Below are positions 35,691 to 47,700 of a DNA stretch of 64,000 bases, one piece after another; the first letter of the stretch is position 1, and every line of letters begins with the position of its first letter. Below the pieces are notes generated by a model, which made no database searches, was not told where the DNA came from, and saw only the letters and a list, made by a program, of their open reading frames with translations. Source of the stretch: Rotaria sp. Silwood1 (taxonomy: Eukaryota > Rotifera > Eurotatoria > Philodinida > Philodinidae). The stretch lies in assembly GCA_905250075.1 (NCBI GenBank), contig CAJNOP010000297.1:14991-78990 (forward strand), given 5' to 3'. Made by a program: the position numbers and the translations under genes.

Positions 35691-35714
35691 ATATTCAGAG
35701 GAAAAACTGACACA

Positions 35715-36017
35715 AAAGAGACACATACACTATACCATCATTATTCATTCCTTTGTTGACATTTTCTTGAATTGATTTGTTCGAATCGATGTTTTTTGAG
35801 TCATCTGATTCATCTGAACTATATGTATCATTGTTGGTTGTAGTATCAAAATAAGAATCAATGTTGCTTGTATTTGTAAGAGTGCTACTTGGATGGACAA
35901 CATCGTCGGGTTTCAGAATTTCTACTAGAGCTGGAGGCATAATAACGTTTTCCTTATGAAATGCATTGCATAAGGCGTTGTAGCAGATGTCAAAGTTGTT
36001 CATTTGGTTTTCAAATT
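35715..36017 (-). CDS. Hypothetical protein, internal exon only
   Basis: A minus-strand open segment bounded by an acceptor (TTTTCTGTAG at 36018) and a donor (GTATAG at about 35737 or just below) encodes EFENQMNNFDICYNALCNAF followed by a proline-containing segment and a Ser/Thr/Asp/Asn-rich tail (DTYSSDESDDSKNIDSNKS). No domain is recognised. It lies immediately downstream of the Mutator-like transposase on the same strand, so it could be a second gene of that element or an unrelated gene fragment. Start and stop are not defined; coordinates are approximate. Confidence 0.35.
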
Positions 36018-36234
36018 CTACAGAAAAACAGCAAATCCTTTAGAATTATATTACTGATATAATTATGTTATTTGTAGTCGGTATGTGACTAAGTTTTAAA
36101 GAAAAAATGGAGATGGTAATAGATATTTTAATTCTTTTATTAATAATAAAGAGGTTTTAACAAATGAAATATCATCATGATAAGCAACAAGTAGAAAAAC
36201 AATAAAAAAAATACATGTTCAGTAGAAAAAAACA

Positions 36235-39078
36235 TCAGTAAGCACCAGGTATATATGAATCATCTAATGCATCATCATCATTAACACCGAGACTCATACG
36301 ATCACCACATTCAGACTCGAATGTTTCTTTAGTTATTTTGTTTTTTCTTCTGTTTGTTTTCGTTTGTGCTCGGAATATACACGACGTTCATCAAGTCTTC
36401 TCATTGCAAATTTTGTATAAAAACCACAACCACCGCCTAAAAGAGAGATAATGTTGTATTTTAGACCAAATCTATAAACACTTTTACCTGTTAATTCAGC
36501 TATAACTGGTAAAATTGATTGATCACCTTCATTATATGATAATACAGCAATTGCTGCATATAGATCAATAACCACACCAGTGGTATATCGATTCTCTGGT
36601 GCTAAACTCCATAAAACGGCATGGAAGCTTTCATTGTTGTTTTGAGATCCACCATTAATGACTTTCTTTAGCGCATCAGCTAAATAATAAATAATCTTAA
36701 GTTGATATTTAATGTTTCAAAGAACCTACGGTGAGCTAATTCATCAAACACCGGTCGAATTGCTTTCATAATGCCTAATGATAAACTATGCTTATTATGA
36801 TCATATTCTTCACCTAATAATATAGAATAAAATCTCAAAAAGTATCTATTTTTTTTATCTTTTTCTAGAGATTTTAAATATCCACAATATTTTATCGAAC
36901 ATCACTCATGGTGAGGCTCTTCGTTCGACGAAGCCTATAATAAAATATTTCTTTTTTTCTAATAAAACCCTGCTTATTTCACATACTTTGTTTTTCCATA
37001 TTGCCCAAACCGAACCAATCATTTCGTCTAGATTTATTTTGTTTCGCACAATAGCTTGACGGTAATATTGTTCGAAATTAATCATCATTTCTAGAAGAAA
37101 AAGAGCAATTAGTTAGAGCAGAAGGAGAATTTACTAACGTTTTGTCATTCGGCCTTTTCCACCTATACCAAGCTTTCCATCAATTTTGGTTTTCTTCAAG
37201 TCTTCTGCTATCTTTTGTAAACGATGTAACATTTTTTTCGAGAAATGATTCACGTCTTCTATTTTATTGATTGATACTTTTTTATATGGAGGTTTACTAG
37301 TTAGTTTTGGAAAAACTTTAGAATCCCCGTCTCCTACATAACTACAACGAAATATTTTACAAAAAATAAAACAATATAGTTTTATTTACTTTATATATTG
37401 AACGTTGTACATTCTCTCGGATCGTGAAAACAAATGATATATTCCTTCTGCTTCCATAGAACCTAAAAAGCATATAGTTAAAATAGAAACTACTGAACGG
37501 AATAATACCCGATGAGCCTGAATGAGTTATTTCACATTTATGTTTATTTTTAATTTCTTCATATTTTTTGGATTTGAATGTTTGATACTAAGTGCATCTG
37601 TACAAATGGAACAACTTTTAGATAATCTCTCCAAATCCAGTACCTATAAAATTTGAATGTTAATATATAAAAATATTTTCATCTAATATGTACTTTTGCA
37701 CTGGAACACACTGTAAAAAAAAAGGGTTTCTACCGAACCCTCCAAAAAGGTTTCGTAGGTGTCTAAAAGCATCCAAATGCGTCGAAACGCTTAAATGAAC
37801 GGTTGTTAAAATCTACGAAACCTTAAAAGGATCGGGTATCGGGCACAGCTACCGAACCATCTCCTACGAAACCTTTTTTAAGTTCCGTACAGCAAAAAAA
37901 GGTTTCGTATTTTCTTACGAAACCTTTGTAGTTTCTTACTAAACTCTATGGTTTCGCACTATCGTTTTACACGAAACCATAAGGTTTACTAGGAAGCTAC
38001 AAAGGTTTCGTAAGAAAATACGAAACCTTTTTTTACTGTACGGAACTTAAAAAAGGTTTCGTAGGAGATGGTTCGGTAGCTGTGCCCGATACCCGATCCT
38101 TTTAAGGTTTCGTAGATTTTAACAACCGTTTATTTAAGCGTTTCGACGCATTTGGAAGCTTTTAGACACCTACGAAACCTTTTTGGAGGGTTCGGTAGAA
38201 ACCCTTTTTTTTACAGTGTGCAGGTTGACATTATTTCAGCAACTCCATGTAAACTAGAAAAGCCGCGTTTTTGCCAGGTTCCGTCTCCGCTTACAGGAAG
38301 TTTACGTTTATTTGATTCACCACATGCTTCTTCTATAGCATTTTTCATTGAATTGAGCTTGTGTGATTCAAATACCGGAAGTATATGTATAATAGTACGA
38401 GAAAAATGATCATCATCAATAGGAGGTGGTACATTCAAAACACCACAAAGTTTTACAAGACCTTGATGACCTATCCCGGCAAAATTTGCACCTAAATAAC
38501 AGATCAATTTATGTGTTACTATGCAACTAAAATTAACTTACCAATTGCACTTCGAATATTAATATCTCGTTGAGAAGCTTTGGACATTGTTTAGATGTAT
38601 TTGTTTTGATTTTGTTCGAGCAGTGACATGTAAACACCAGAGAACAATATAATCCTAAAATATATATGTAATTATTAAGTTTTGCGCGAGAGAAGATAAC
38701 ATAAACAGTACCTTCCCGTTTTGCAACAGACATATCACCATTCCATATTGACTTACATGAGATACGAATAGTTTGTTTCATTAATTCCAATAAAAACGAA
38801 TTGGGAATTATCTGATAATAATCATTTGTATCTTCATCAACATCTGTATTTTGTTGTTGTTTCAGAAAATTTGATAATTTTTGGCATGATGGACCGGCAA
38901 ATGCACGTTTTTTGTACGTGAAATATTCATTATCAGTTGGTCGATCTATGTCAGAAATAAGATCATTTTGTAGTTTACGTGTCTTTTTTGCAACACTGTT
39001 AGCGATTTTTCGCGATGTGGAAATGTTTTGAACCAGGTGCAGCTTTCTTTGCTTTTTCACTTTCGAATGACCTGCCAT
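36235..39078 (-). pseudogene. Mutator-like transposase domain gene, decayed and interrupted
   Basis: A multi-exon minus-strand gene of the Mutator-like transposase family recognised by GDGTWQKRGFSSLHGVAEIM (near 38250). Further conserved pieces: NFAGIGHQGLVKLCGVLNVP (38485), CEITHSGSSG then SMEAEGIYHLFSRSERMYNV (37520-37400), SYVGDGDSKVF and KIDGKLGIGGKGRMTKR (37340-37140), NKHSLSLGIMKAIRPVFDEL (36790), SQNNNESFHAVLWSLAPENR (36640). Exons carry GT/AG ends. It is disabled three ways: a 514-bp MITE splits the exon after EIMSTC; frame changes occur near 38575, 37590 and 36343; the last is in an A6 homopolymer. The ATG at 39078 (MAGHSKVKK) is the likely start; one at 39162 is possible. Family members move by cutting and pasting DNA. 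Terminal repeats of the parent element were not located. Confidence 0.82.
37707..38220. mobile_element. 514-bp full-length hairpin MITE
   Basis: The two halves are near-perfect reverse complements. The ends are CACACTGTAAAAAAAAAGGG and CCCTTTTTTTTACAGTGTG, and the motif AAGGTTTCGTA or its complement recurs across the whole element, with the axis of symmetry near 37963. It lies inside the transposase exon, interrupting the EIMSTC codons. No obvious target duplication was found. Confidence 0.92.
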
Positions 39079-39159
39079 TCCAGACAATATTAGCGTAGAA
39101 TAATTAAAAAATCTAGAAAATAAGAAGTGATAATGCTTTGTTGCTGAGAAAACATGAGT

Positions 39160-39365
39160 CACGCTAATTATACTTCGGTTGTAGCGTCTTACTCATTTTT
39201 ACCCAAAAACTTTCAGATTTTTTTATTCATTCAAAAAATGATATGAATTATCGTGTTCAGAATATAATGTGGTATAAAAATGCGTGAGTCATTCGAAAAA
39301 GAAGAGAGCAAAACTATTTCACCATGACAGATGGCATCAGCTTACTGCATCTGTTACGCGCATTA
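39160..39365. other. Intergenic
   Basis: A short spacer upstream of the Mutator-like gene; nothing recognised. Confidence 0.4.
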
Positions 39366-39975
39366 AAGAAATCCTACAAAAGATATTAGAAAAATGCCAT
39401 TTTAATATGATTTTTTTGAATTTAAGTAAAAAAATCCACTTTTAAAACTTCTTTAGCGTTTTTCTCAGAACACAGTTTCCAATCAGAAAAATTGGAACTC
39501 CTCCCTCATTTTTCGAGCTATTACCAATATTCTTTTTTTGTCTTAAAGGTCTCGATCAGAGCAAACTTTTGTCCGAATGGATTTTTGAAAGTTGGTTCCT
39601 GGGCTGAGAAAAGTGGAATTTACTGTCGTTGGACTAGCATTTTTTATGCTAATTTTAAGACCCTCGCACTAAAATGCTCATAAAAAATGAACAATAAGGA
39701 ATATAAAGATTCTGTTCGGACAAAAGTTGCGTACTGACATCAGGTTTAATTTGAAACTAGCCCGAGCTCTTTATCTCATCTGATGACGAAGTTTTGTCGA
39801 TTCTCCTGAAGGCCAAAAATGATCTATGAATCAGCTGGAACTCCGGTCTAGCACGACCAGACGAGCTAAAATTTTTACCGGAAGCGTATCTCTCCAGGAT
39901 CACTCATTCCTGAAAATTTCAGCGCACAAGGATCATTATAAGTGGAAAATAATTTCTGAGGGGGGGGGGGGGGGG
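39365..39975 (-). repeat. Telomere-associated repeat, copy B with G16
   Basis: The reverse complement of copy A (10985-11600) over most of its length, sharing GGATTTTTTTACTT, CTGGGCTGAG, AAAATGCTCATAAAAA, GTTCGGACAAAAGTTGCG and TCATTCCTGAAAATTTCAGC. It ends in 16 G (39960-39975). In copy A the equivalent end abuts the truncated gene at about 10985. Open frames inside are not conserved. Confidence 0.75.
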
Positions 39976-40425
39976 TTCGAATTTGTTTTTTTTCCAGAAA
40001 AATATTCGTAATAATTTTTTCTCATAGACACCGTCTAGTTGATCAACCTTGTAAGCCATTTTTGGACATCGTTCGAATTTTTTTAATTTTTTTATGACCG
40101 TTTTGTAGAGGAAAAAAGTTGTACAACGTGTAGAAGATTCAGCATGGGATCTCTTAAAATGACTAAATGGGAGCTGATACAGTGCAATATATTGCACAAA
40201 AACCGACTCATTTTTCCACTCGAAAATAATGAGTCAGATAGTACTTCATAGATAACTCTCGATTAGTCCATGTAAACCTAACATATAAAAAGATGATTTT
40301 GTTCAGCGTTCGAAGCTCTATCTTTTGGTATATTACACGAAAAATTTCATGAAATTATTGTCATCTAAAAGAATCTTAACTTTCTATGCAGGATTTTTTA
40401 TGGTTTCTTCAACCAAGCAAGGGGA
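39976..40425. other. Non-coding, beyond the G16 tract
   Basis: It includes TTCGAAGCTCTATCTTTTGGTATATTAC near 40310, similar to TAGAGCTTTTCACGCTTCATCTTGTGGTATATTTT in copy A (11617). No gene is supported. Confidence 0.4.
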
Positions 40426-40429
40426 AAAG

Positions 40430-40555
40430 TGCAGGTACCCAGCACCTGAGCACCTGTTCGCCACCGACCAGCACCTACAGCACCTATCAGCACCTACAGC
40501 ACCTGCTCGGCACCTATACCACATTTCACTATGAGCACCTACGGTACCTACAACC
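40430..40555. repeat. CAGCACCTAC minisatellite
   Basis: About ten imperfect AGCACCTAC/AGCACCTG units lie in tandem (GCACCTGAGCACCTG, CAGCACCTACAGCACCTATC and others). Confidence 0.85.
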
Positions 40556-40557
40556 AC

Positions 40558-40670
40558 TGTTCCATTATCTTAAGTACTTTTTCAGCACCTTGTAATAAAA
40601 TTTAAAGGGCAGAGCCTAAACACTAAATTTTATCACAAGCTGCTGAAAAAGTACTTAAGATAATGGAACA
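40558..40670. repeat. Inverted repeat ending at assembly gap
   Basis: TGTTCCATTATCTTAAGTAC and the following text to about 40604 is repeated in reverse complement at 40622-40670, ending exactly where the N run begins. The missing sequence probably starts with the complement of the CAGCACCTAC minisatellite. Confidence 0.85.
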
Positions 40671-40770
40671 NNNNNNNNNNNNNNNNNNNNNNNNNNNNNN
40701 NNNNNNNNNNNNNNNNNNNNNNNNNNNNNNNNNNNNNNNNNNNNNNNNNNNNNNNNNNNNNNNNNNNNNN
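40671..40770. other. Assembly gap (100 N)
   Basis: Exactly 100 N, placed at the arm of an inverted repeat. The 5' end of the Helitron probably lies inside or near it. Confidence 0.99.
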
Positions 40771-40801
40771 ACAACAATATCAAACATCATCAGCATATTC
40801 C

Positions 40802-42264
40802 ATGGTAAGCCAGGAAACCGCAACAACTCTTCTGGCTAAACAAAGACTACAAGCAAGTGAGGCTCACACGCGCGAGGAGAACACGAATATTGGCAAGAGA
40901 CGATTACAAGCTTGTCAAAGGATGGCTGTTAAACGAGCTCAAGGTACACAGAAGGAAGCTGAAAGACAGCGGTTGCTTGCAAGGGAAAGAAGTGCTTCCA
41001 GAGCAGCTGCCTTTACACCAGAACAAGCTGAACGAGAACGTACCTGTGCACGAGAAAGAAGTGCAGCTAGAAGAGCTCCTTTAACATTGGAAGAAATCGA
41101 AAAAACAATGAGAGTAAACTCGTGAGAAAGTTGGAGCATGGAGAGCTGCTCTTACACCGAAAGAAATCCAGCTACAACAAACACTTGCTACTGGAAGAAC
41201 TATGAGTGAACGAGCTATAACGTCACCAAAAGAAGCTGAAGAACAGCGCGTGATAGATCGCAAAAGAAGTACCGCAAGACGAGCTGCTTACATACCTGAT
41301 GATCTCGAACGTCAGCGCGCATCTATTCGTTAGAGAAAGCGGCTTCGAAAAAGTGGCAAGCACCAACAAGAAAGTAACGACTTTGAATGGCCAAAACGTA
41401 TTGATATAGAACGTAAGAAAAACTGTCTAAAGAACTTTATTCAACATATGTCGATGAGTTCGCTGCAAGAGGGTGTTTGCGGTATTTGTAACATTCGTTG
41501 CTATAAACGTGATCTCCGCCACATACCATTCAGTAATATATCGTCGATTGAATTACTGAAAATATCCGATGATTTTTATGGCATAATTCCGAGAATGCAG
41601 AAAACGCACCCATTCCAGTCACATGATAATCTTAACATGAGTGACGGCCTTGCCATAGCTTTGATTCCAACAGAAAAGGCAGGAGGTTGGCCTTGCTAAT
41701 ACATAAATTAACACAGTAAACAATCTTTTTTTTAATTTCAGATACAAATACTCAATCAACAATGACTAAAAAGTGGTTTATTTGTGTAAACGGTATCGAT
41801 TTTTATACATCAGGATTGCATAAAACTTTTGAGAGAAAAAGACGATATTCGGTTCACTGTGATATTTGTTCAGAGTGTTGGTCGTCTCTAATCAAAGAGA
41901 AGATACCGACATTTTCGCCTGCTAACAAAATATGGGTTGGAGATGTTCCAGAAGAACTACAAGGACTAACAATTCCTGAGCAAAAACTGATTGCTCTTTT
42001 TAGACATAATAGCTGCATTGTCAAGTTACATTCGTCTTTTCATTCGACAAGTACAGCTCAGTCAGCTTTAAGGAGGAATTGCATTAGTTTTTCGCAAGAT
42101 GTTATTAACATAGCTACTACCTTACCATTAGATTTAGATGGTCTATGTGATTCTCTAAAGACAATCTTTGTTGGATGTCGTCCTCCGCAACAAAATCAAT
42201 TAAAAAATGTTTTGACCGTTCGAAAAAAGAAAGTTTTCGAAGCACTTCAATGGCTGAGACAGAG
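40802..42264 (+). pseudogene. Helitron protein, N-terminal part (Arg-rich repeats and DUF6570)
   Basis: The first part encodes Helitron-type arginine-rich repeats (AERQRLLARERSASRAAAFT, AERERTCARERSAARRAPLT). They run on past stops near 41124 and 41331 with frame changes. A cysteine pair (CGICNIRCYKRDL) at 41478 follows, then 41762-42264 carries CDICSECWSSL, WVGDVPEELQGLTIPEQKLI, RRNCISFSQDV and a KKKVFEALQWLRQ end. These match the DUF6570 segment that precedes the Rep domain in animal Helitron proteins. A small intron ends at CAG 41742. The frame is interrupted after WLRQ by the MULE and resumes as NNPLYRNVTI at 44718. Confidence 0.75.
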
Positions 42265-44708
42265 GTAATAGTCAAAAATGTCCGTGCAAAAATGTCCTTG
42301 ACGAAATGTCCTTGGCTTTTGGTCCTCGGACAAAATGTCCTCATAGAAAATGTCTTTCACATAAAATGTCCTTTCATGACCAACATGCCTCGAAGAAGTA
42401 ATCCTTAAAAAATGTTCTTTGACTAGAAAAGTGGATAATACTAGTTGAAGATGTTAATGATGAGATTTGATGTAGGAGAACGTTTAAGATTTTATTGAAT
42501 TAATCATTCGGCACGAAAAATGAAAGTTTTTCTAATAATTCTTATACTGTAATTGTATTGTTTTTAAATCGATCGTATAATTCATTCGTTCGATCTTCAG
42601 CTATTCTTGTTTATAATCGTTTCGTACGTGGACACATTTTACCGTTTATTTGGATGATCATACTATGGATAGTATCCACTTCTTTTTGAATAGCATCGGT
42701 AAAGTACCAGATATTGGGATGACATTTATCCAAGCGATTGCTAAACGTGTTATTATAGCCTACAAGTATGTGTCAATTACAAATTTGTAATTATCATACT
42801 TTTTAAACATACCTTCACTGAAATTGTTCGTTCTATCAGGAATGTCAAATACGTTCCACATTGACGTTCGTTGCAACCAGTAATTATTGAAGTACTTGAA
42901 TAATGGAGCTAATTCATCACTTTCATATTCATTTAAATCATTTTGAAGATCATTAAATAATGTCGAAACAAATTGTGCAGGTACTAAAGCCAATGCCATT
43001 ATTCGACGAATAACATTACGAATCACCATATTATCCATATAAACAGATGCTAGAGCGCACGATTGAACATTTCTGTAAATCGCCTTTGTAAAGTGAAATT
43101 AACATCCTTTTTGCATAGTGTTCTCTGTAAACTAAAAAAACAAAGACATTTTAAAAAGAATTATTGAAAATTTCGTCGATGACTATATATTATACCTCAA
43201 GACTAATTGCTTTTGTAAGACCAGGTTCAAAGTCAGTCATAATTGTTTTAGGATCGAATTTCTTATGTAATCGTTCTGCTTCGTTAAATAATACGTTGAA
43301 TAGATGAACACATGTTGGTGCTTTTCGATCAGGCAGCAACGCATATAATACCGGCACACCTATTACAAAAAAAAACGTATCATATGTTAAGAAAATAATG
43401 TATCAAGGTTAGCTCACATGAACCATGGAGAAATGCTTGAATAATAAAAACTTGCTAGAACTGTGGTGGTGAGGTACTAAATGTACCATCCATATGAAGT
43501 TTTTGACTGTTGAACAACAAGTTCAGTTGTATATTTGACGACCAAATCAACATTCTTCCTTCACATCGCATATGTCCTGATTCTTTTAGTTGAAATTTAA
43601 GATCATCACTGTCGTACAACAACAAACGATCTTTATCACAAAAATCTTTTGTGAAAGATTCCGGTAAGAAAAAAGACGATGATTGTGGTACTGGAAGAGT
43701 TGCTTTACGACGCTGATGTACCAGATTATGACCTGAAACGAACATTAAAAACAAATATTCAAATCTATGACGTGGATGGAAAAAGAAATATCATACCTAA
43801 ATTATTAATACGAGGTAAAACTGCTAAAGCTTCGCCTGTCAACAATGCTTGTCGTACTTCTTGTTCGGCGATTTTTTGCAATGATGTTATTTCGTTTTCG
43901 GCCCTTTTTCGCATAGCTTCTCGTAAATTTCGTACTTCGGTTGCAGATGGATTTGGTAAATGAGAATAGATAGATGATTTTCCACCATAACGTATAAATT
44001 CATTTTCAAGAGTTGTGTGTACAAGTACACGACACGTTCTATTGGCACACCGCCAAAACTTCACAGTTTGGTCTTTACTAACATTTTTCAGCTGGAAATT
44101 GTAACCTTCAATATCCAACATTAGTCTTCGTTTATTTGACACTGTTTTATTAACCGTAGGTTTCAATAAATCAGTCGATAATGATGATGAATATTCAATT
44201 AATGATGAGGATGATGATGATGATGATGACGAACATTCAGTTGATATTGACGAGGATAAAGATGATGCATCATCATCCATCATCATTTCGTCCTGAGCTG
44301 CCATTTCAAAAAGATTTCGTTATACTTCGTTGTTTTCTCTTTTAGATATTAAGTAAACAACCAATCGCAGTTCCAAAGTATATTTTCCTCTATATTGGCT
44401 CACTTTATACAGAAAGAATTCTTTAGATAAAGATTGATTACGTATCTATATATACTTGATTTACAACGCAACGCCATCTATGTTCAATACATCATACGCA
44501 CACAAAAATAATAAACTAATCCAAAAGATATTATTGTAGATAAAGAAAAATTTTCAAAGGGCATTCTTCAAGAGACATTTTCAAAAGGACATTTCATATC
44601 GAGGACATTTATTAAAGGACAAAAGGTTTGAGGACCTTTTGTCCGAGGATCAAAAGCCAAGGGCATTTCGTCAAGGACATTTTTGCAAGAACATTCTTGA
44701 CTGTATTC
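42265..44708 (-). mobile_element. FLYWCH-type MULE inserted in Helitron, 9-bp target duplication
   Basis: A 2,444-bp element with ends GTAATAGTCAAAAATGTCC and, on the right in complement, GAATACAGTCAAGAATGTTC. It is flanked by GAGACAGAG (42256-42264) and GAGACAGAA (44709-44717); 9-bp duplications are typical of Mutator superfamily elements. Both termini (about 150 bases each) are arrays of an AAAATGTCC/AAATGTCCTTGG motif in opposite orientation. Removing it and one duplication restores the Helitron frame. The transposase lies on the minus strand. Confidence 0.9.
42546..44304 (-). pseudogene. MULE transposase with FLYWCH zinc finger, inactivated
   Basis: Exon 1 (44304-43796) has an acidic/Ser-rich start and a FLYWCH finger: GYNFQLKNV, KFWRCANRTCRVLVH and SHLPNP carry the C-C-H-H ligands. 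After an intron (GTATGA...TTTCAG) come RMLIWSSNIQLNLLF and MDGTFSTSPPQF, with the first catalytic Asp in DGT. A third exon (43358-43200) gives GVPVLYALLPDRKAPT and IMTDFEPGLTKAISLE, with the second Asp in DFEPG. Later exons carry VYMDNMVIRNVIRRIMALAL, DIPDRTNNFSEG and NNTFSNRLDKCHPNIW. In-frame stops (TAG after SPPQF near 43455, TAA near 43103, TAA in the C-terminal exon near 42617) inactivate it. These are substitutions rather than homopolymer slips. Confidence 0.82.
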
Positions 44709-47700
44709 GAGACAGAATAATCCTCTATACCGTAATGTTACAATTAATCAATCAATAATCAACAAATTACCTGAAGATGATGTACCAGAGTGTTTGTGAG
44801 CAACTATGGAAATTTCTACTAATGTAGAAGCAGCTGAAAATGAACGAGCAAGTTACATTCCTGATCCGTTGATCAATGCATCTGAATTTAACAACAAAAC
44901 AGCTATACCCATAATCTCAAGGTATGACAAAGAGACATATTGACATTTTTGCACTGATATTGTTTACGTTGTAGTGCTGTGTTAGATGTCAATGCTACCA
45001 AAGTGTCATCTGACGAAATCGCTGAACATCTTTTAGAACGAATCAAAGCACAAGCAACAGAAAAAACATCCGGAAAAGACACCGAGAAAAACTCTACAAA
45101 CGACATTGTTTACTTAATTCCTCCTGGCAACAAACCGGCTAATGAATATTCTAATCCAAATCTTTTATTAGGAATCTTTCCACGCTACTTCCATATGGAT
45201 GTGGTAGGCTTGAGGATGGTTCTCGACCGATTCAAATCAATTTTCGTGAGCATCTCAGATATCTTCTTTCATCTGCAGATCGCCGCTTTGAACAACACTA
45301 CTCTTTTATATTTGTTGTCTTCAATATTTTACAACGCCGAACAGCATGTTTCCGCGCCCAATTAATGACAACAAAATCGTGGTTTCAACAATCTGCACAA
45401 GTTCTTAACTCATTAAAATCTGAAGGTATAGCAGCAGCCCTTATTAATATCTAAAAAGTACCTTATTCAAAAGTTACTGATGAGAGGATAAATACGTTGA
45501 TGAAGCACATCAAAATAATTGGTGATCATGTCATGGGCTCAGCTCATTCACGATCAGCTCTTCGCACAAAAATTCATTCTTTGTGTTTTTATCTTGGTCT
45601 TCCTAGTCATTTCCTCACAATCAACCCGACTGACATCCATAGTCCAGTGGCATTTTATTTTAGAGGTGTCGATCTCGACCTTGATAATGTGCTGTCAGAA
45701 GTCCTGCGTACAAGTTATGAGCGTGCTCAAATTATCGCGACGCACTCTGTTGCAACTGCAAAATTCTTCAATTGTTTAATAAAAATGTTCTGAAAAGTCT
45801 AGTGGTCGGCGGTGTGCTCGGTCCTATAAAAGCGTATTTCGGCACTGCAGAGAATCAAGAAAGAGGATCTCTCCATTTACATCTCTTGATTTGGCTTGAT
45901 CATGAATATACTCCAGCACAATTGAAGGAAAATATTCAAAATCAACATTTTCGTGAAAATTTACAAAAAATATTTAGATGATATCATAGAAGAACCTTTA
46001 GATTCGTTTCGAGGTAATATATTTAACATTGTTGGAATCTGTGATTTGAAGTTTTTATATTTGCCTACTTGATGCTGTTTTACACCATGATAATGTATCA
46101 CTGCCTTGCCTTGAACTTGAGCTTTCAGAACATTTTCAAAATTTTCATTAATGCAAAACATATTTCATTCCAATCACTTATTCTTACCATATATTTATGA
46201 GACTTCTAATTTTTGTACTTTTGAATATCAATATTCCTTTATAAGATGAAACTAACGCCGGAACAAGTACAACAAGTGACAAGAGAACATTAAACAGTGA
46301 GCTTTGAAGCATTTAAGAACCTTTAATTATAAGTTTCACTTTATTTTAGGCGAAACTGAACCGATAGCAAGTGAAGTTATACCAGCATGTCTCCCAATAC
46401 CAAATCCTGCATTTGAAGACTTTGATCAAACGTTTCGCAAAGATATAGTTCAGTTGGTCGAAACCTGCAATATTCACAAGCATTCTGAGACTTGCTATAA
46501 ATATTCTAAAGGCAAAAATGATGGTCCAAAAAGTTGTCGAATGCGCATGCCACGCGCACTAGTGAAGGTTTCTAATGTTGATCCTACGACGGGTCAAATA
46601 ACCATGCGTCGATCGCACCCGTGGATCAATAACTTCAACGAATGGTTCTTAAGTGCGTGTCGATCGAACATGAATATTAAGTTCATCTGGAGTGGTAACG
46701 ACGCTAAAGTATTAGTTTACTATATAACTGATTATGTAGCACAGCCTACTCTGGCTTTCCACGATATGTGTGCACTAGCACAACAAGGTATCAAGTCTAT
46801 TGAGCAGGAACGAACTTCTAATACCACAGATAATATTGTTGACAAATCGCGTAAACTAGTATTACGCTGCTTCAATATGATTGCTTCACAACACGAAGTT
46901 TCAGGTGTTCAAGTTGCATCATATCTAATGAACTACGGTGACCAATACACAACACATACATTCAAGAATCTTTTTTTCATTTCAATCGAAAATTATCTAC
47001 AAAGAGAGTTATATAAGGCACGAATTAACGAAGAAAAAATAGCTGAAGAGAAAATTGATGGTAAAACCTTTTAAAATAATTGTATAGATTTTTTAATGTG
47101 TGGCTTTCTAGAGATTTCATCGCCTTTCTACGATGAACAAGAAGAAGATAAAAATGAGATCGAAGAACAATTTTTATTAAAGCCAACAAAATCCAACAAC
47201 GGTGATCAGTGTCTTAGTCAATACTCGTCTTGACTATCAGCACAGATCAAAGGATCTGAGTGCATTATGCTTATATGACTTTGTGAGCCATTTTCACAAG
47301 AAGGTTATCGACAAATCGGATCGTCATTTGCTAAAGAATGTAACCGATTCTCAAGGCCAAGAATTACCTACACAAGGAACGAAAATGAATGAACATCATA
47401 CATTTGACAGCGTACATCCACAATCAACATCTCATCTCATAATTAAGCGTTCCATTCCAGTAGTACCAGTTCTGATAGGTCCTCAAATACCTCGCCGCGA
47501 ACGAGAAGAAACACATGAACGTTATTGTCGCGCATTGTTAACATTATTCGTTCTATGACGATCAGTTGAGGACTTTGTGCAGTGAATGAGACATGGTCAG
47601 AAGCATTGGAAGCTCGAAGATTATTGATCTGTTCCAACTCGCTTAAGATTATAGAAAATATAGAACTTTTGCACGAATGCATACACGATCGAGATGAGCA

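Noticed and set aside
37707..38220. Target-site duplication for the 514-bp MITE
   Set aside because: Flanks CACTGGAA and CAGGTTGA do not match in any register tried.
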